DNA of 64,000 nucleotides from Bacterioplanes sp. (GTDB lineage: Bacteria; Pseudomonadota; Gammaproteobacteria; Pseudomonadales; Oceanobacteraceae): assembly GCA_014859445.1 (NCBI GenBank), contig JACUUC010000009.1:1-64000 (forward strand). The letters run 5' to 3'. Each line of letters opens with the position of its first letter. The stretch's first letter is position 1. The notes below the pieces were generated by a model. That model was not told the origin of the DNA. It made no database searches and was given only the letters and a program-made list of their open reading frames with translations. Below are positions 54,407 to 64,000 of this stretch, piece by piece. The position numbers were made by a program, and so were the translations under genes.

Positions 54407-55228
54407 CTACACTCGACGCTCACGGCGCAATGTATCAACCACAGCGGCGGTGTCGGGTCGTACGCCACGCCAAAGATAAAACGCTTCTCCGGCCTGCTCC
54501 ACCAGCATCCCCAAGCCATCTAGGGTGATCGTCACGCCCTGTTCGTGTGCCCATTGGTTGAATACGGTGCGCCCCGCACCATACATCATGTCATAGGTGA
54601 CGGTATCGGCCTTGAGAGCAGACGCAGGGATGGGCGGACACTCACCACCCAGGCTGGCCGATGTGCCATTGATAATCAAATCGAATGCGCCTTCGACCGC
54701 CTCAAACCCACAACCGATCACGACACCCAAGTCGGCAAAGTCCAAGGCCAGCTGTTGCGCCTTACTCAGGGTGCGATTGGCAATCACCAATTCAGCAGGC
54801 TGCTGCTCAAGCAGAGGCTGCAACACACCGCGCACCGCGCCGCCGGCGCCCAACAGCAAAATCCGTTTACCTGTCAGCGACAGATGATGATTGAGCGTTA
54901 GATCACGCACCAAACCAACGCCGTCCGTGTTGTCGGCCAAGATACGACCATTTTCCAATTTTTTCAGGGTATTAACGGCTTGAGCACGCCGTGCGCGCGG
55001 TGTCCATTCATCGGCAAAGCGATAGGCATCTTCTTTGAAAGGAACGGTCACATTCAGACCACTGCCACCGTGCTCAAAAAACTTTCCGGCTTTTAACGCA
55101 AACCCGTCAAGGGGCATTAACTGTGCCTTATACAACATGTCTTGCTGCGTCTGACGAGCAAACGCACTGTGTATCAAGGGGGATTTGCTGTGGCTAATGG
55201 GGTTGCCCGCAACGGCGTATAAATCGGT
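54407..55228 (-). CDS. aroE: Shikimate dehydrogenase
   Basis: AroE reduces 3-dehydroshikimate with NADPH in aromatic amino acid synthesis. The 273-residue product has [20 protein letters not shown] with the shikimate-binding Ser-x-Ser region, [17 protein letters not shown] with catalytic Lys, [12 protein letters not shown], the dinucleotide loop [17 protein letters not shown] and [17 protein letters not shown] at 55228 with GAGG about 8 nt upstream; the frame extends a little further. It follows hemF by 11 nt. Confidence 0.95.
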   Translation of the reverse strand, partial: TDLYAVAGNPISHSKSPLIHSAFARQTQQDMLYKAQLMPLDGFALKAGKFFEHGGSGLNVTVPFKEDAYRFADEWTPRARRAQAVNTLKKLENGRILADNTDGVGLVRDLTLNHHLSLTGKRILLLGAGGAVRGVLQPLLEQQPAELVIANRTLSKAQQLALDFADLGVVIGCGFEAVEGAFDLIINGTSASLGGECPPIPASALKADTVTYDMMYGAGRTVFNQWAHEQGVTITLDGLGMLVEQAGEAFYLWRGVRPDTAAVVDTLRRERRV

Positions 55229-55239
55229 CATGGCCAGCC

Positions 55240-56749
<1,510 letters not shown>

Positions 56750-56983
56750 GATGGCGTTCACCGCGCAGAAAGTGCGCAACCGTACCCTAAGGCCATCGGC
56801 ACGACAAGCGCTTGACGCGACCATTTTGCGCCAATGCGCGCAATCCAATCCATGGTCACGCAAAAATGTCGATTGCCATCATCATAGCCCTGTCATCTAT
56901 TTCCCTTTACAATCACAACACACGTGTAAGCGCCGATCGATATTCCGCGTTTCCATTGCCTGTCACATAGCCAAGGAGCGCCT

Positions 56984-58354
56984 ATGGCTGGCCTCGACTT
57001 ATTTCGTGTTTATTCACGCACCATCACGCTGCTCGCTGGTGTGACGATCGCCTCGCTGAGTCAGGCTCAAACCGATGCGTTATCGTTCCAACAAGCGCAA
57101 CAGCAATTACTAGAACGCTCTTGGGCGTATCAGGCACAGCAACACGATAGCAATGCGTGGCAACAACAAGCCGACGCCACCAAATCACTGTACTTACCTC
57201 GTGTTGAGTTGTTGGCCGCGGGCATTCGCTACGAAAAACAATACGAGTTTGATACTCGGCCGATCACGCCTTCCCCCATTAGCGACACGTATTTCAAGCA
57301 AGGCATCCGCACGCAAGTCAATGCCACTTGGCCACTCTATGCCGGTGGTAAGATTGATGCCAGCCGCGCCCAAGCAAACGCGAAGGTTGATGAATCTCGT
57401 GCGCATGTCTTGCAGCGCAGCGAGCAGCTTTCGCGCCAACTCATTCAATACTACTTTGGCGTACAACTGTTTGCCGCCGTTGCCCATGTTCGACAAGAAG
57501 CCTTTGATGCCGTTGCCGACCATGCCCATCAAGCAGAGCGTTTTGAACAGCAAGGCTTAATTAGCCGACTTGATCGTTTACAAGCCGATGTGGCACTGAG
57601 CGAAGCGCGCCGTGATTTGGCCAAAGCCAAGCGCGATTTAACCAATGCGCAGGCCGCGCTGCAAAGCACCTTAGTGAATGAACACGCAGTCTGTCCAACC
57701 ACCCCCCTGTTTGTTAACCACATCAGCCCAGCACCATTGGAAGAATGGATTGAGTCTGGCTTAGCGTTACACAGTGGTTTGGCCATACTGGCCGCGAAAA
57801 GCCAACAAGCGCAGCAACAAATTCGTATCGAACGCAGTCAATTGCGACCACAGGCTTTTGCCTTCACCACCTACGAGTTCAATAAAGATGCCACGCCACT
57901 GACCGAACCCGATTGGATCATGGGTGTCGGGGTGCGTTTGCCCTTGAGTACCGAATTAAACCGTTCACGCATGGTGGCTGCGGCACATTTACGCGCAGCG
58001 CAAGCATCCGCGCTCACACAACAAGCTCAAGCCGATATCGAACTGGCCATCAGCAGCAGCTATCGCCAACTCGAACAAGCCATTGAGCAATATCAACTGC
58101 TGGCCGCCGACCACGAACTGGCTGAAGAAAACGCTCGCTTACAAGCGGCGGCCTATCGCAACCAACAAGCCACCTCACTGGACGTGACTCAAGCCCGCGT
58201 TGCCTTAACTCGCAGTCACGTGCAGATGGCCAGTGCGGCGTTCGACTACATTCAAGCCTTGGCCGATCTGTTAATGGCCAGTGGTCGCTTGGCTCACTTT
58301 CCTGATTATTTCGGTGATATCACGCTGGATACACACCTACCTTGTGGAGCTTAA
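56984..58354 (+). CDS. TolC-family outer-membrane efflux protein
   Basis: A 456-residue outer-membrane channel of the TolC family with signal peptide (TITLLAGVTIASLSQAQ) and two repeated helical hairpin halves (LERSWAYQAQQHDSNAWQQQ and GLALHSGLAILAAKSQQAQQ). Typical strand VELLAAGIRYE and the near-C-terminal RNQQATSLDVTQARVALTRS are present. It starts a four-gene plus-strand operon with an HlyD protein (2 nt gap) and two ABC-2 permeases. Together they form a trans-envelope exporter. The 234-nt gap to tsaC holds the divergent promoters. Confidence 0.87.
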   Translation: MAGLDLFRVYSRTITLLAGVTIASLSQAQTDALSFQQAQQQLLERSWAYQAQQHDSNAWQQQADATKSLYLPRVELLAAGIRYEKQYEFDTRPITPSPISDTYFKQGIRTQVNATWPLYAGGKIDASRAQANAKVDESRAHVLQRSEQLSRQLIQYYFGVQLFAAVAHVRQEAFDAVADHAHQAERFEQQGLISRLDRLQADVALSEARRDLAKAKRDLTNAQAALQSTLVNEHAVCPTTPLFVNHISPAPLEEWIESGLALHSGLAILAAKSQQAQQQIRIERSQLRPQAFAFTTYEFNKDATPLTEPDWIMGVGVRLPLSTELNRSRMVAAAHLRAAQASALTQQAQADIELAISSSYRQLEQAIEQYQLLAADHELAEENARLQAAAYRNQQATSLDVTQARVALTRSHVQMASAAFDYIQALADLLMASGRLAHFPDYFGDITLDTHLPCGA

Positions 58355-58356
58355 CC

Positions 58357-59328
58357 ATGAAAAAACCCATCTTATTCGTCATTGCCATTGTATTGCTGGG
58401 CGTGATTGGGCTGGGGCTTTGGGCCAGCGCGCAACCCAAATCGGAGTATTTGCATGGCGAAGTTGAAATTCGTGAAATTCGTTTGTCGGCCAAAATTACC
58501 GGACGCATTCATGAATTGCATGTGCGTGAAGGCGAGCAGGTGGAAATGGGGCAATTACTGGTCACCCTCGACGGGCCAGAAATTCGCGCTCGCTTACAAC
58601 AAGCCGAAGCGGCACGAGATGCCGCCCAAGCCCTCAGCGACAAAGCCAATGCCGGTGCTCGAGATGAAGAAATCACCATGGCTCGCCTCGATTGGGAACG
58701 CGCGATGGTGCAAGCCGAACTGGCACAATCCACGTTAAACCGGCTGCAAGAATTATTCGATGAGGGCTTGGTATCACGCCAGCAATTTGATGAAGTACGC
58801 GCCCAAAATCAGGCCAGTCAGCGCCAAGCCGAAGCGGCCGAGTCACGCTACCTAATGGCGCAGAGTGGTGCACGCAGTGAAGAACGTCGCGCCGGTGATG
58901 CCCAAGCACGGCAAGCAGCGGCAGCCGTTGCCGAAGCCGAAGCCTTGGAAAGCGAAACCCGTATTTTATCGCCCATTAATGGTGAAATTGCCGCCATTAA
59001 TATTCGTCGTGGTGAACTGGCTCCCGCCGGAGCGGCCGTATTAACCGTGATTGATCCGAGTGATGTCTGGATTGTGGTCAATATTCGTGAAGATTATCTG
59101 CGCGGACTCAGTGTCGGCCAAGTGTATCAAGCCTATGTGCCCGCACTGGATGAAACCTTGTCGTTCAAGGTCTCACGGTTGAATCCACTGCCCACCTTCG
59201 CCACGTGGAAACAAGCCGCGAACACCCCCGGCTATGACTTGCGCACCTTCCAAGTGGAAGCGCGCCCGGTCTCACCCGACCCTCGCTTGCGTGCTGGCAT
59301 GTCGGTGATTAAAGAGATTCGTCGATGA
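58357..59328 (+). CDS. HlyD-family membrane fusion protein (YbhG-like)
   Basis: A 323-residue periplasmic adaptor with an N-terminal membrane helix (ILFVIAIVLLGVIGLGLWAS), half-lipoyl motifs VEIREIRLSAKITGRIHELH and INGEIAAINIRRGELAPAGA, and a long alpha-helical hairpin (58600-58950) with Ala/Glu/Gln-rich coil. It bridges an inner-membrane transporter to TolC. GGAG about 8 nt before the ATG makes 58357 the natural start. Its stop overlaps the next gene's ATG (ATGA). Confidence 0.9.
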   Translation: MKKPILFVIAIVLLGVIGLGLWASAQPKSEYLHGEVEIREIRLSAKITGRIHELHVREGEQVEMGQLLVTLDGPEIRARLQQAEAARDAAQALSDKANAGARDEEITMARLDWERAMVQAELAQSTLNRLQELFDEGLVSRQQFDEVRAQNQASQRQAEAAESRYLMAQSGARSEERRAGDAQARQAAAAVAEAEALESETRILSPINGEIAAINIRRGELAPAGAAVLTVIDPSDVWIVVNIREDYLRGLSVGQVYQAYVPALDETLSFKVSRLNPLPTFATWKQAANTPGYDLRTFQVEARPVSPDPRLRAGMSVIKEIRR

Positions 59329-60491
59329 AAGCAACCCTCGCCACTGCGCAGCGCGAGCTACAGCAATGGCGCAGCGCGCGCAGTGATCGCATTCTGCTGG
59401 CACTGCCACTCATACTGGGTTTATTGGTGTGGTGGCTGTTTGCCAGTGGCAGTCCACAGTCATTGCCAATCACCGTCGTCGATTTGGACCAAAGCGGTCA
59501 TTCGCGTGCGCTGGTGCGTTTAATCGATGCCACGCCAGCCGTCGCCATCGCTCATCGAACCGATAACGCTGCGGAGGCACAGCAACATCTACTGACACGG
59601 TACAGCTATGCGGTGTTGATTATTCCTCACGATTTCAGCCAACACCTCAACCGAGGCACCGGCGCCACACTGATTTTGCAACACAACGCTCAGTTTGCCA
59701 CGCACTCATCACAAATTGTGCGTGCCGTGCGCTCGGTCAGCACCACCTACTCGGCCGCTGCGCGCGCCAGTTTGTACAGCAGCCAAGGCGTGCGCCCCGA
59801 ACAAGCCATCGCCTTGGCCATGCCGATTCAGGTTGAGGCCACCGCATTGTTCAACGAAAGCATGGACTACGAGCAATTTTTAGCCGCCACGCTCATTCCT
59901 GCGTTATTACAAATTCTCATTATGGTTGCCGTCGTCAGCGCCATTGGTCGCGAGCTGCGCGATGGCACCGCTCAACAATGGCTCGACCATGCTCAAGGGC
60001 AGCTAGTCGCTGCGGTGGTGGGTAAATTACTGCCCTATTTTGTCGTTTTTATCGGCTACGGATTGGCGTTTTTGCTGTGGTTTGCTTTTAGCCGAGGCAT
60101 GCACATCGAAGGCAGCCTAGCCGCGGTTTTATTGGGTTTGCTGTTGTTGGTGTCGGCATCTATGGCGCTCGGCGTGTTATTGATTGCCCTAGCACGAAAC
60201 TTACGTATGGCACTGAGCTTAACCGGTGTCTACACCGCACCGGCATTCGCCTTTGCCGGGCAAGCGTACCCACTGGTTGCCATGCCCCCTGCGGCTCAGG
60301 CATTGGCCAGCACCTTGCCATTAACGCACTGGCTCGACATTCAAAATCAACAATGGCTTGCGGGCGCTCCGCTCAGCACAGCTTGGCCGAGTCTGTGGAT
60401 ACTGCTGTTCATGACGCTGGTGCCGTTATGGCTTGGTTTACGTTTATTGCAACGCTCCGCCTTTCAACAAGAACAGTGGGGGGCGCGATGA
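59325..60491 (+). CDS. ABC-2 type membrane permease, first subunit
   Basis: A 388-residue inner-membrane protein with the YbhS/YbhR-like layout: one N-terminal helix (ILLALPLILGLLVWWLFASG), a periplasmic domain of about 130 residues with PITVVDLDQSGHSRALVRL, then five to six helices to the C-terminus (for example LIPALLQILIMVAVVSAIG and VLLGLLLLVSASMALGVLLI). It overlaps hlyD and the next permease by 4 nt each. In E. coli the equivalents work with the ATPase YbhF; no ATPase gene is present in this operon. Confidence 0.87.
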   Translation: MKATLATAQRELQQWRSARSDRILLALPLILGLLVWWLFASGSPQSLPITVVDLDQSGHSRALVRLIDATPAVAIAHRTDNAAEAQQHLLTRYSYAVLIIPHDFSQHLNRGTGATLILQHNAQFATHSSQIVRAVRSVSTTYSAAARASLYSSQGVRPEQAIALAMPIQVEATALFNESMDYEQFLAATLIPALLQILIMVAVVSAIGRELRDGTAQQWLDHAQGQLVAAVVGKLLPYFVVFIGYGLAFLLWFAFSRGMHIEGSLAAVLLGLLLLVSASMALGVLLIALARNLRMALSLTGVYTAPAFAFAGQAYPLVAMPPAAQALASTLPLTHWLDIQNQQWLAGAPLSTAWPSLWILLFMTLVPLWLGLRLLQRSAFQQEQWGAR

Positions 60492-61603
60492 GTTTTCTGC
60501 ACAGCTATCGTCACACCTGGCAATTACTTTTCGCGGATAAAGGCGCGATTTTATTATTGTTGCTCGCGGGTATTATGTATTCCTTTTACTACCCATTACC
60601 GTACAGCAACGAAACCGTATCGAATGTCCCTTACGCCATCGTCGACTTTGACCAATCGCCATCGTCGCGACAATACATTCGCGCCCTTACAGCCTCGCCC
60701 AACCTCTCCTTAACCGCCATCCTGCACGATGCCGACGAGTTGGAGCGGTATCTCTTTGCCGGTGACATCATGGGCGCAGTATTCATTCCGCCGCATTTTC
60801 ATGAATCGTTGCTGACACAGCAGCAAACCACCATACAGGTGGCCGGTCACGGTGGTTACTTACTGGCCAGCGGCACCTTGCTTGGCGCTGCGAGTGAAGC
60901 CACCCTCACCTTAAGCATTGGTTTAAGCGGGCATATTTTAGAGGCACATGGCGTACCCGCGAGCATGGCGAACGATCTGCGCAACCCTGTCCAGCTTGAG
61001 ACCATACCACTCTATAATCCACAAGAAGGCTATGGCAGCTATGTTGTCCCGGCCGTAATGATCATGATCATTCAGCAAACCTTGCTCATGGGCATTACCT
61101 TGATGCTGGGCACCCTGACCGAGCAACAGCGTATGCCCGCAGGACGAGAGGCCTATCTGGGCATGCTGGCCGCCTTCAGTAGCATTGGTTTTATCAACTG
61201 TTTGTATTTCTTTGGTTTTGTCACTTGGTATCACGACTACCCCAGCCAAGGGGAGCTACTGAACATGATCGTATTTGCCGCGCTGTTTTCAATGACGGTG
61301 GCCGCTATGGCGCTATGGCTGGCTCGCTTTTTTCAGAATCGAGAGCAAGGCATGCAGCTACTCTTGGCCACAGCAATTCCCATGTTCTTTTTAGCCGGTT
61401 ATGCGTGGCCCGTTGAAGCCATGCCCACCGCCTTACAATACCTGCGTTGGTTACTGCCTAGCACGGCGGGTATACAAGGATTCATCGCCATCAATCAGAT
61501 GGGAGCGGAGTTAACACACGTCGGACGTGAAATGGCGATATTGGCAGGGCTTTGCCTAACCTTCGTTATACTGGGGTTGTACGCTTATCGTCGTCAACGC
61601 TAA
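60488..61603 (+). CDS. ABC-2 type membrane permease, second subunit
   Basis: A 371-residue partner of the preceding permease with the same architecture: N-terminal helix (ILLLLLAGIMYSFYYPLPYS), periplasmic domain beginning VPYAIVDFDQSPSSRQYIRA, then a membrane block (VVPAVMIMIIQQTLLMGITL, MLLATAIPMFFLAGYAWP-like, LAGLCLTFVILGLYA). The frame continues to 60353, but the ATG at 60488 overlaps the preceding stop as ATGA, giving translational coupling. Its stop meets the convergent dprA stop. Confidence 0.88.
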   Translation: MSFLHSYRHTWQLLFADKGAILLLLLAGIMYSFYYPLPYSNETVSNVPYAIVDFDQSPSSRQYIRALTASPNLSLTAILHDADELERYLFAGDIMGAVFIPPHFHESLLTQQQTTIQVAGHGGYLLASGTLLGAASEATLTLSIGLSGHILEAHGVPASMANDLRNPVQLETIPLYNPQEGYGSYVVPAVMIMIIQQTLLMGITLMLGTLTEQQRMPAGREAYLGMLAAFSSIGFINCLYFFGFVTWYHDYPSQGELLNMIVFAALFSMTVAAMALWLARFFQNREQGMQLLLATAIPMFFLAGYAWPVEAMPTALQYLRWLLPSTAGIQGFIAINQMGAELTHVGREMAILAGLCLTFVILGLYAYRRQR

Positions 61604-62691
61604 CGTAAGCGCACATAACCACCGGGAACCTGCTGCAACCAGCCCTGGAGTTCCAATTCGAGTAATTCCGGTAATAATTGCGCCATACTCAATTGGCTAC
61701 GCAACCCAATCACGTCGATCGGGGTTAGGCTGTAATCAATGACACTGACTAAGACTGGCACGGCACTGGTTGACCCATGGGCAAATAAATCGGCCTGACT
61801 TTGCATGGGCAATGAGAGGCACTCACGCAAGATGTCATCGGCACCTTCCACTAACAAGGCACCGTCGCGTATCAGTTGATGACAGCCGCGACTCAGTGGA
61901 TTGGTCACCGCCCCCGGTAGCGCCATCACATCTCGCCCTTGCTCCGCCGCCAAACGCGCCGTAATCAGCGTGCCACTTTTGATGGCGGCTTCCACCACGA
62001 CGGTGGCGCGCGACAATCCACTGATGATGCGATTTCGAGCCGGAAAATGACTGGCATGCGCTGCCGTTCCCGGCGGAAATTCGGACAATAACAAGCCGTG
62101 CTGCACAATCATGTGCGCTAACCCTAAGTGTTTTGCCGGATAAATCACATCCAAACCCGAACCCAACACAGCAATGGTTTTTCCGCCGTCAATTGCGCCT
62201 TGATGCACCGCCCCATCAATACCGACGGCCAAACCACTGACTACAGTCACACCCGCTGCCGCCAATTGCTTGGCCGTTTGTTGCGCCCACTCACGGGCGT
62301 ACGGTGTTGGGTTGCGACTGCCGACCATGGCGACACACGGGCCTTGCAGCACACTCAAATCGCCCTGATAAAACAGCAAGATAGGCGCATCACGCAAACT
62401 AGATAGCGCGTCGGGATAGGGAGCAAGACCCGCCAATAACACACCACACTGCGGTTGCTGACGCCACTGCACAACGGCTTCGAAACCGGCTGTTAACGAT
62501 GAATCCGTCAGCCAGCGTTGCGCTGCATCGGGACGAAGACCGTACGCCACCAAATCGGCAAGCGTTAAACGGGCAAGATCACAGGGATTATTTAGACGCT
62601 GACGAATGGCGTTGGCACTGACCAGACCAACACCGGGGAGGCGCAGTAAACGCCACCACGCCAACAATGACTCATCCTTGAGCATGGGCAA
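61600..62691 (-). CDS. dprA: DNA processing protein DprA (Smf)
   Basis: DprA binds incoming single-stranded DNA and loads RecA in natural transformation. The 363-residue protein has a SAM-like N-terminus (WWRLLRLPGVGLVSANAIRQ), the Rossmann-like core VAMVGSRNPTPYAREWAQQ, VSGLAVGIDGAVHQGAIDGG, FPARNRIISGLSRATVVVEA and SGTLITARLAAEQGRDVMAL, then a small winged-helix-like C-terminus. It follows lysM by 24 nt. In related genomes tsaC comes next; here the export operon intervenes. Confidence 0.94.
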   Translation of the reverse strand: MPMLKDESLLAWWRLLRLPGVGLVSANAIRQRLNNPCDLARLTLADLVAYGLRPDAAQRWLTDSSLTAGFEAVVQWRQQPQCGVLLAGLAPYPDALSSLRDAPILLFYQGDLSVLQGPCVAMVGSRNPTPYAREWAQQTAKQLAAAGVTVVSGLAVGIDGAVHQGAIDGGKTIAVLGSGLDVIYPAKHLGLAHMIVQHGLLLSEFPPGTAAHASHFPARNRIISGLSRATVVVEAAIKSGTLITARLAAEQGRDVMALPGAVTNPLSRGCHQLIRDGALLVEGADDILRECLSLPMQSQADLFAHGSTSAVPVLVSVIDYSLTPIDVIGLRSQLSMAQLLPELLELELQGWLQQVPGGYVRLR

Positions 62692-62715
62692 TTCCTAAAA
62701 ATGTCGTGTTATCCG

Positions 62716-63780
62716 CTAGTTACTTACCGGTGCCTCGAAACGATCACCCACACTCAGCGGGCGCGTGGCACGCATCACCAACGCATACGACAACTTTTCA
62801 AAGGTACGGAACACCATCATAGTGCCTGCACGCTCAGCGGGTAATTGCACGCGTTCACCCGCTGCGCGGTCGTACACCACTTCACCGGCTTTGTTGATCA
62901 ACAATACCGAGCCCGCTTCCAAGCCGTCGCGTTCGCCTCGGTTAAGCACCACCACATCGAACTGACCCACTTGTGAGACACCGCCCGACACCGCCAAAAT
63001 TTGACCGTTCACGGGCTTGCTGGCCGCCTTAGGAATAAACCGTGACTGCACCGCACGGTCTTCGGTAGGCAACAAACGGTCACCAATGGCCACCTGTTGA
63101 TTAGTACGCTCCAACTCGATGGTAACGATATCATCATTCACCGCTTCAACACGCGCAATGCCGATATCCAGTGCTTCTAAGCCCAAGACTTCACGCGTTT
63201 GCGGGTCACGATAGACCTGACCTTGACGGTAAACGGCATACACACTGGCGACTTCATCGCCAAAATCACCGCGTGCATAAGCACGACCACCCGCACCAAT
63301 GAGCAAGTGACGTTCCGCACCCGACAAAATACGCGGGGCGTTTGCTAACACCTCAGGAGCAACGACGCGATGGTTACGCAAAAAACCTTGAATGGCATCC
63401 ATTGGAATCGCCGGAATCGCCGACTCGATCGGCTCAACACGCACCGTCGGTTGCATTTTGACCGTACCCGGAGCGAGTTTCACGGTGCGACTGGCATCGC
63501 CGCGCTTAGTGACCGTTAAACGCGTTTCGCCATCAATGCTCACCAAGCCAATCTCATCGCCCGGGAAAATCAAATGTGGGTCTTGGATTTGTGTGTTTTG
63601 GTACCAGATTTCTGGCCACTGCCACGGATCATTGGTAAAGCGCTCGGAGATGCCCCACAGGGTATCACCTTTGACCACCGTGTAGCGTTGTGGTGCATCT
63701 GCTTTGAACTCAATGGCGATTGCAGCCGCCGATAGGCTCATCAAACCGGCCAAAAGAAAGCGCTTGATGGTTTTGCTCAT
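62716..63780 (-). CDS. LysM domain protein
   Basis: A 354-residue exported protein with signal peptide (MSKTIKRFLLAGLMSLSAAA, AIA) and one N-terminal LysM domain, YTVVKGDTLWGISERFTNDP followed by WQWPEIWYQN and DPHLIFPGDEIGLV (about 33-80), which binds peptidoglycan. The rest (about 120-354) is a conserved beta-rich domain with FLRNHRVVAPEVLANAPRIL and LNRGERDGLEAGSVLLI. This form is found between def and dprA in many gammaproteobacteria; role unknown. Upstream is the divergent def promoter region. Confidence 0.9.
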   Translation of the reverse strand: MSKTIKRFLLAGLMSLSAAAIAIEFKADAPQRYTVVKGDTLWGISERFTNDPWQWPEIWYQNTQIQDPHLIFPGDEIGLVSIDGETRLTVTKRGDASRTVKLAPGTVKMQPTVRVEPIESAIPAIPMDAIQGFLRNHRVVAPEVLANAPRILSGAERHLLIGAGGRAYARGDFGDEVASVYAVYRQGQVYRDPQTREVLGLEALDIGIARVEAVNDDIVTIELERTNQQVAIGDRLLPTEDRAVQSRFIPKAASKPVNGQILAVSGGVSQVGQFDVVVLNRGERDGLEAGSVLLINKAGEVVYDRAAGERVQLPAERAGTMMVFRTFEKLSYALVMRATRPLSVGDRFEAPVSN

Positions 63781-63983
63781 TCTATATTCCCTTTATCATT
63801 GGCGTATCCACTGACACGCGAGCATCGTCTTTTTCCTCGTTATCGTCCGGTATGACGCAAATGGTCGCAAAAAAGACGACAAATCAGGCAGAAAACAGCT
63901 TAAAATCAATGTCAGCAACCATATTAGCAAGTGATTAGCTTGCAGTTCTATACATACATTGAATCTATTTAAAACAGACCCCT

Positions 63984-64000
63984 ATGGCCATACTCGAAAT
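63984..64000 (+). CDS. def: Peptide deformylase (5' fragment only)
   Basis: Only the first five codons, ATG GCC ATA CTC GAA (M-A-I-L-E), lie in the window. Peptide deformylases often start MAIL or MAVLxIL, and def is the gene that stands divergent from lysM-dprA in related genomes, so I call it from context. The 203-nt spacer up to lysM holds both promoters; I could not fix convincing hexamers. Confidence 0.6.

Noticed and set aside
60353-60487. N-terminal extension of the second ABC-2 permease
   Set aside because: It lies within the preceding permease gene; the ATGA overlap at 60488 gives the standard start and a proper N-terminal helix.

Overview
The window reads as a chromosomal segment of a gammaproteobacterium, most likely from the Oceanospirillales/Pseudomonadales side. 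The evidence is gene order that I recall from Pseudomonas-type genomes: hupB-rubB-rubA-ubiC-ubiA-phoB, pstSCAB-phoU, ubiI-ubiH-pepP-ygfB against zapB/zapA-6S RNA-ygfA, and def-lysM-dprA-tsaC-hemF-aroE. I cannot name a genus. Most of the window is housekeeping DNA packed tightly. I see no insertion sequence, prophage, CRISPR array or rRNA.

Layout. 1-1.1 kb: an accessory edge with a truncated reverse-strand reading frame ending in a Gly/Glu/Lys-rich tail, then a HicA-HicB toxin-antitoxin pair with its own promoter. 1.3-9.1 kb: NADP-type glutamate dehydrogenase, a YbaK-HDOD fusion, a dicarboxylate/amino-acid symporter coupled to an unknown periplasmic protein, an SCP2-like protein, DUF1415, HU, rubredoxin reductase and a 54-residue rubredoxin. 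9.2-13.8 kb: ubiC-ubiA, catalase-peroxidase, and a first PhoB. 13.9-19.2 kb: a two-domain response regulator, cysZ and a coupled unknown gene, a CsrB/RsmY-type regulatory RNA, a DUF3392 protein, phosphoglucomutase and tRNA-Thr(TGT).

19.3-27.7 kb is a phosphate-starvation block: a second phoB with phoR, convergent with pstS-pstC-pstA-pstB-phoU-porin. Pho-box-like sequences lie before both phoB genes and before pstS. Together they encode sensing (PhoR, PhoU), control (PhoB), outer-membrane entry (porin) and high-affinity inner-membrane uptake (PstSCAB).

27.8-43 kb: thioesterase, a YeeN-type YebC protein, Rep helicase, spermidine synthase, an NRDE protein, two cell-wall enzymes (L,D-transpeptidase and a YcbK-like protein), ptsP, rppH, a HAD phosphatase, an imelysin lipoprotein, rlmI and a second HDOD protein. 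43-49.5 kb: the ubiquinone hydroxylase/pepP cluster facing the zapA-6S RNA-ygfA cluster, then an EVE protein. 49.5-54.4 kb: a SnoaL-like protein, a lipase-like hydrolase, an atypical Nramp-superfamily transporter and a large unknown envelope protein. 54.4-64 kb: aroE-hemF-tsaC and dprA-lysM-def, interrupted by a four-gene opposite-strand export operon (TolC, HlyD, two ABC-2 permeases) with no ATPase gene.

Most notable items: the CsrB/RsmY-like RNA with a GacA-type palindrome and an exact IHF consensus match; two PhoB paralogues bracketing about 5.5 kb of unrelated genes; a porin apparently sharing the pst operon; the ATPase-less export operon; and several unrecognised envelope proteins.
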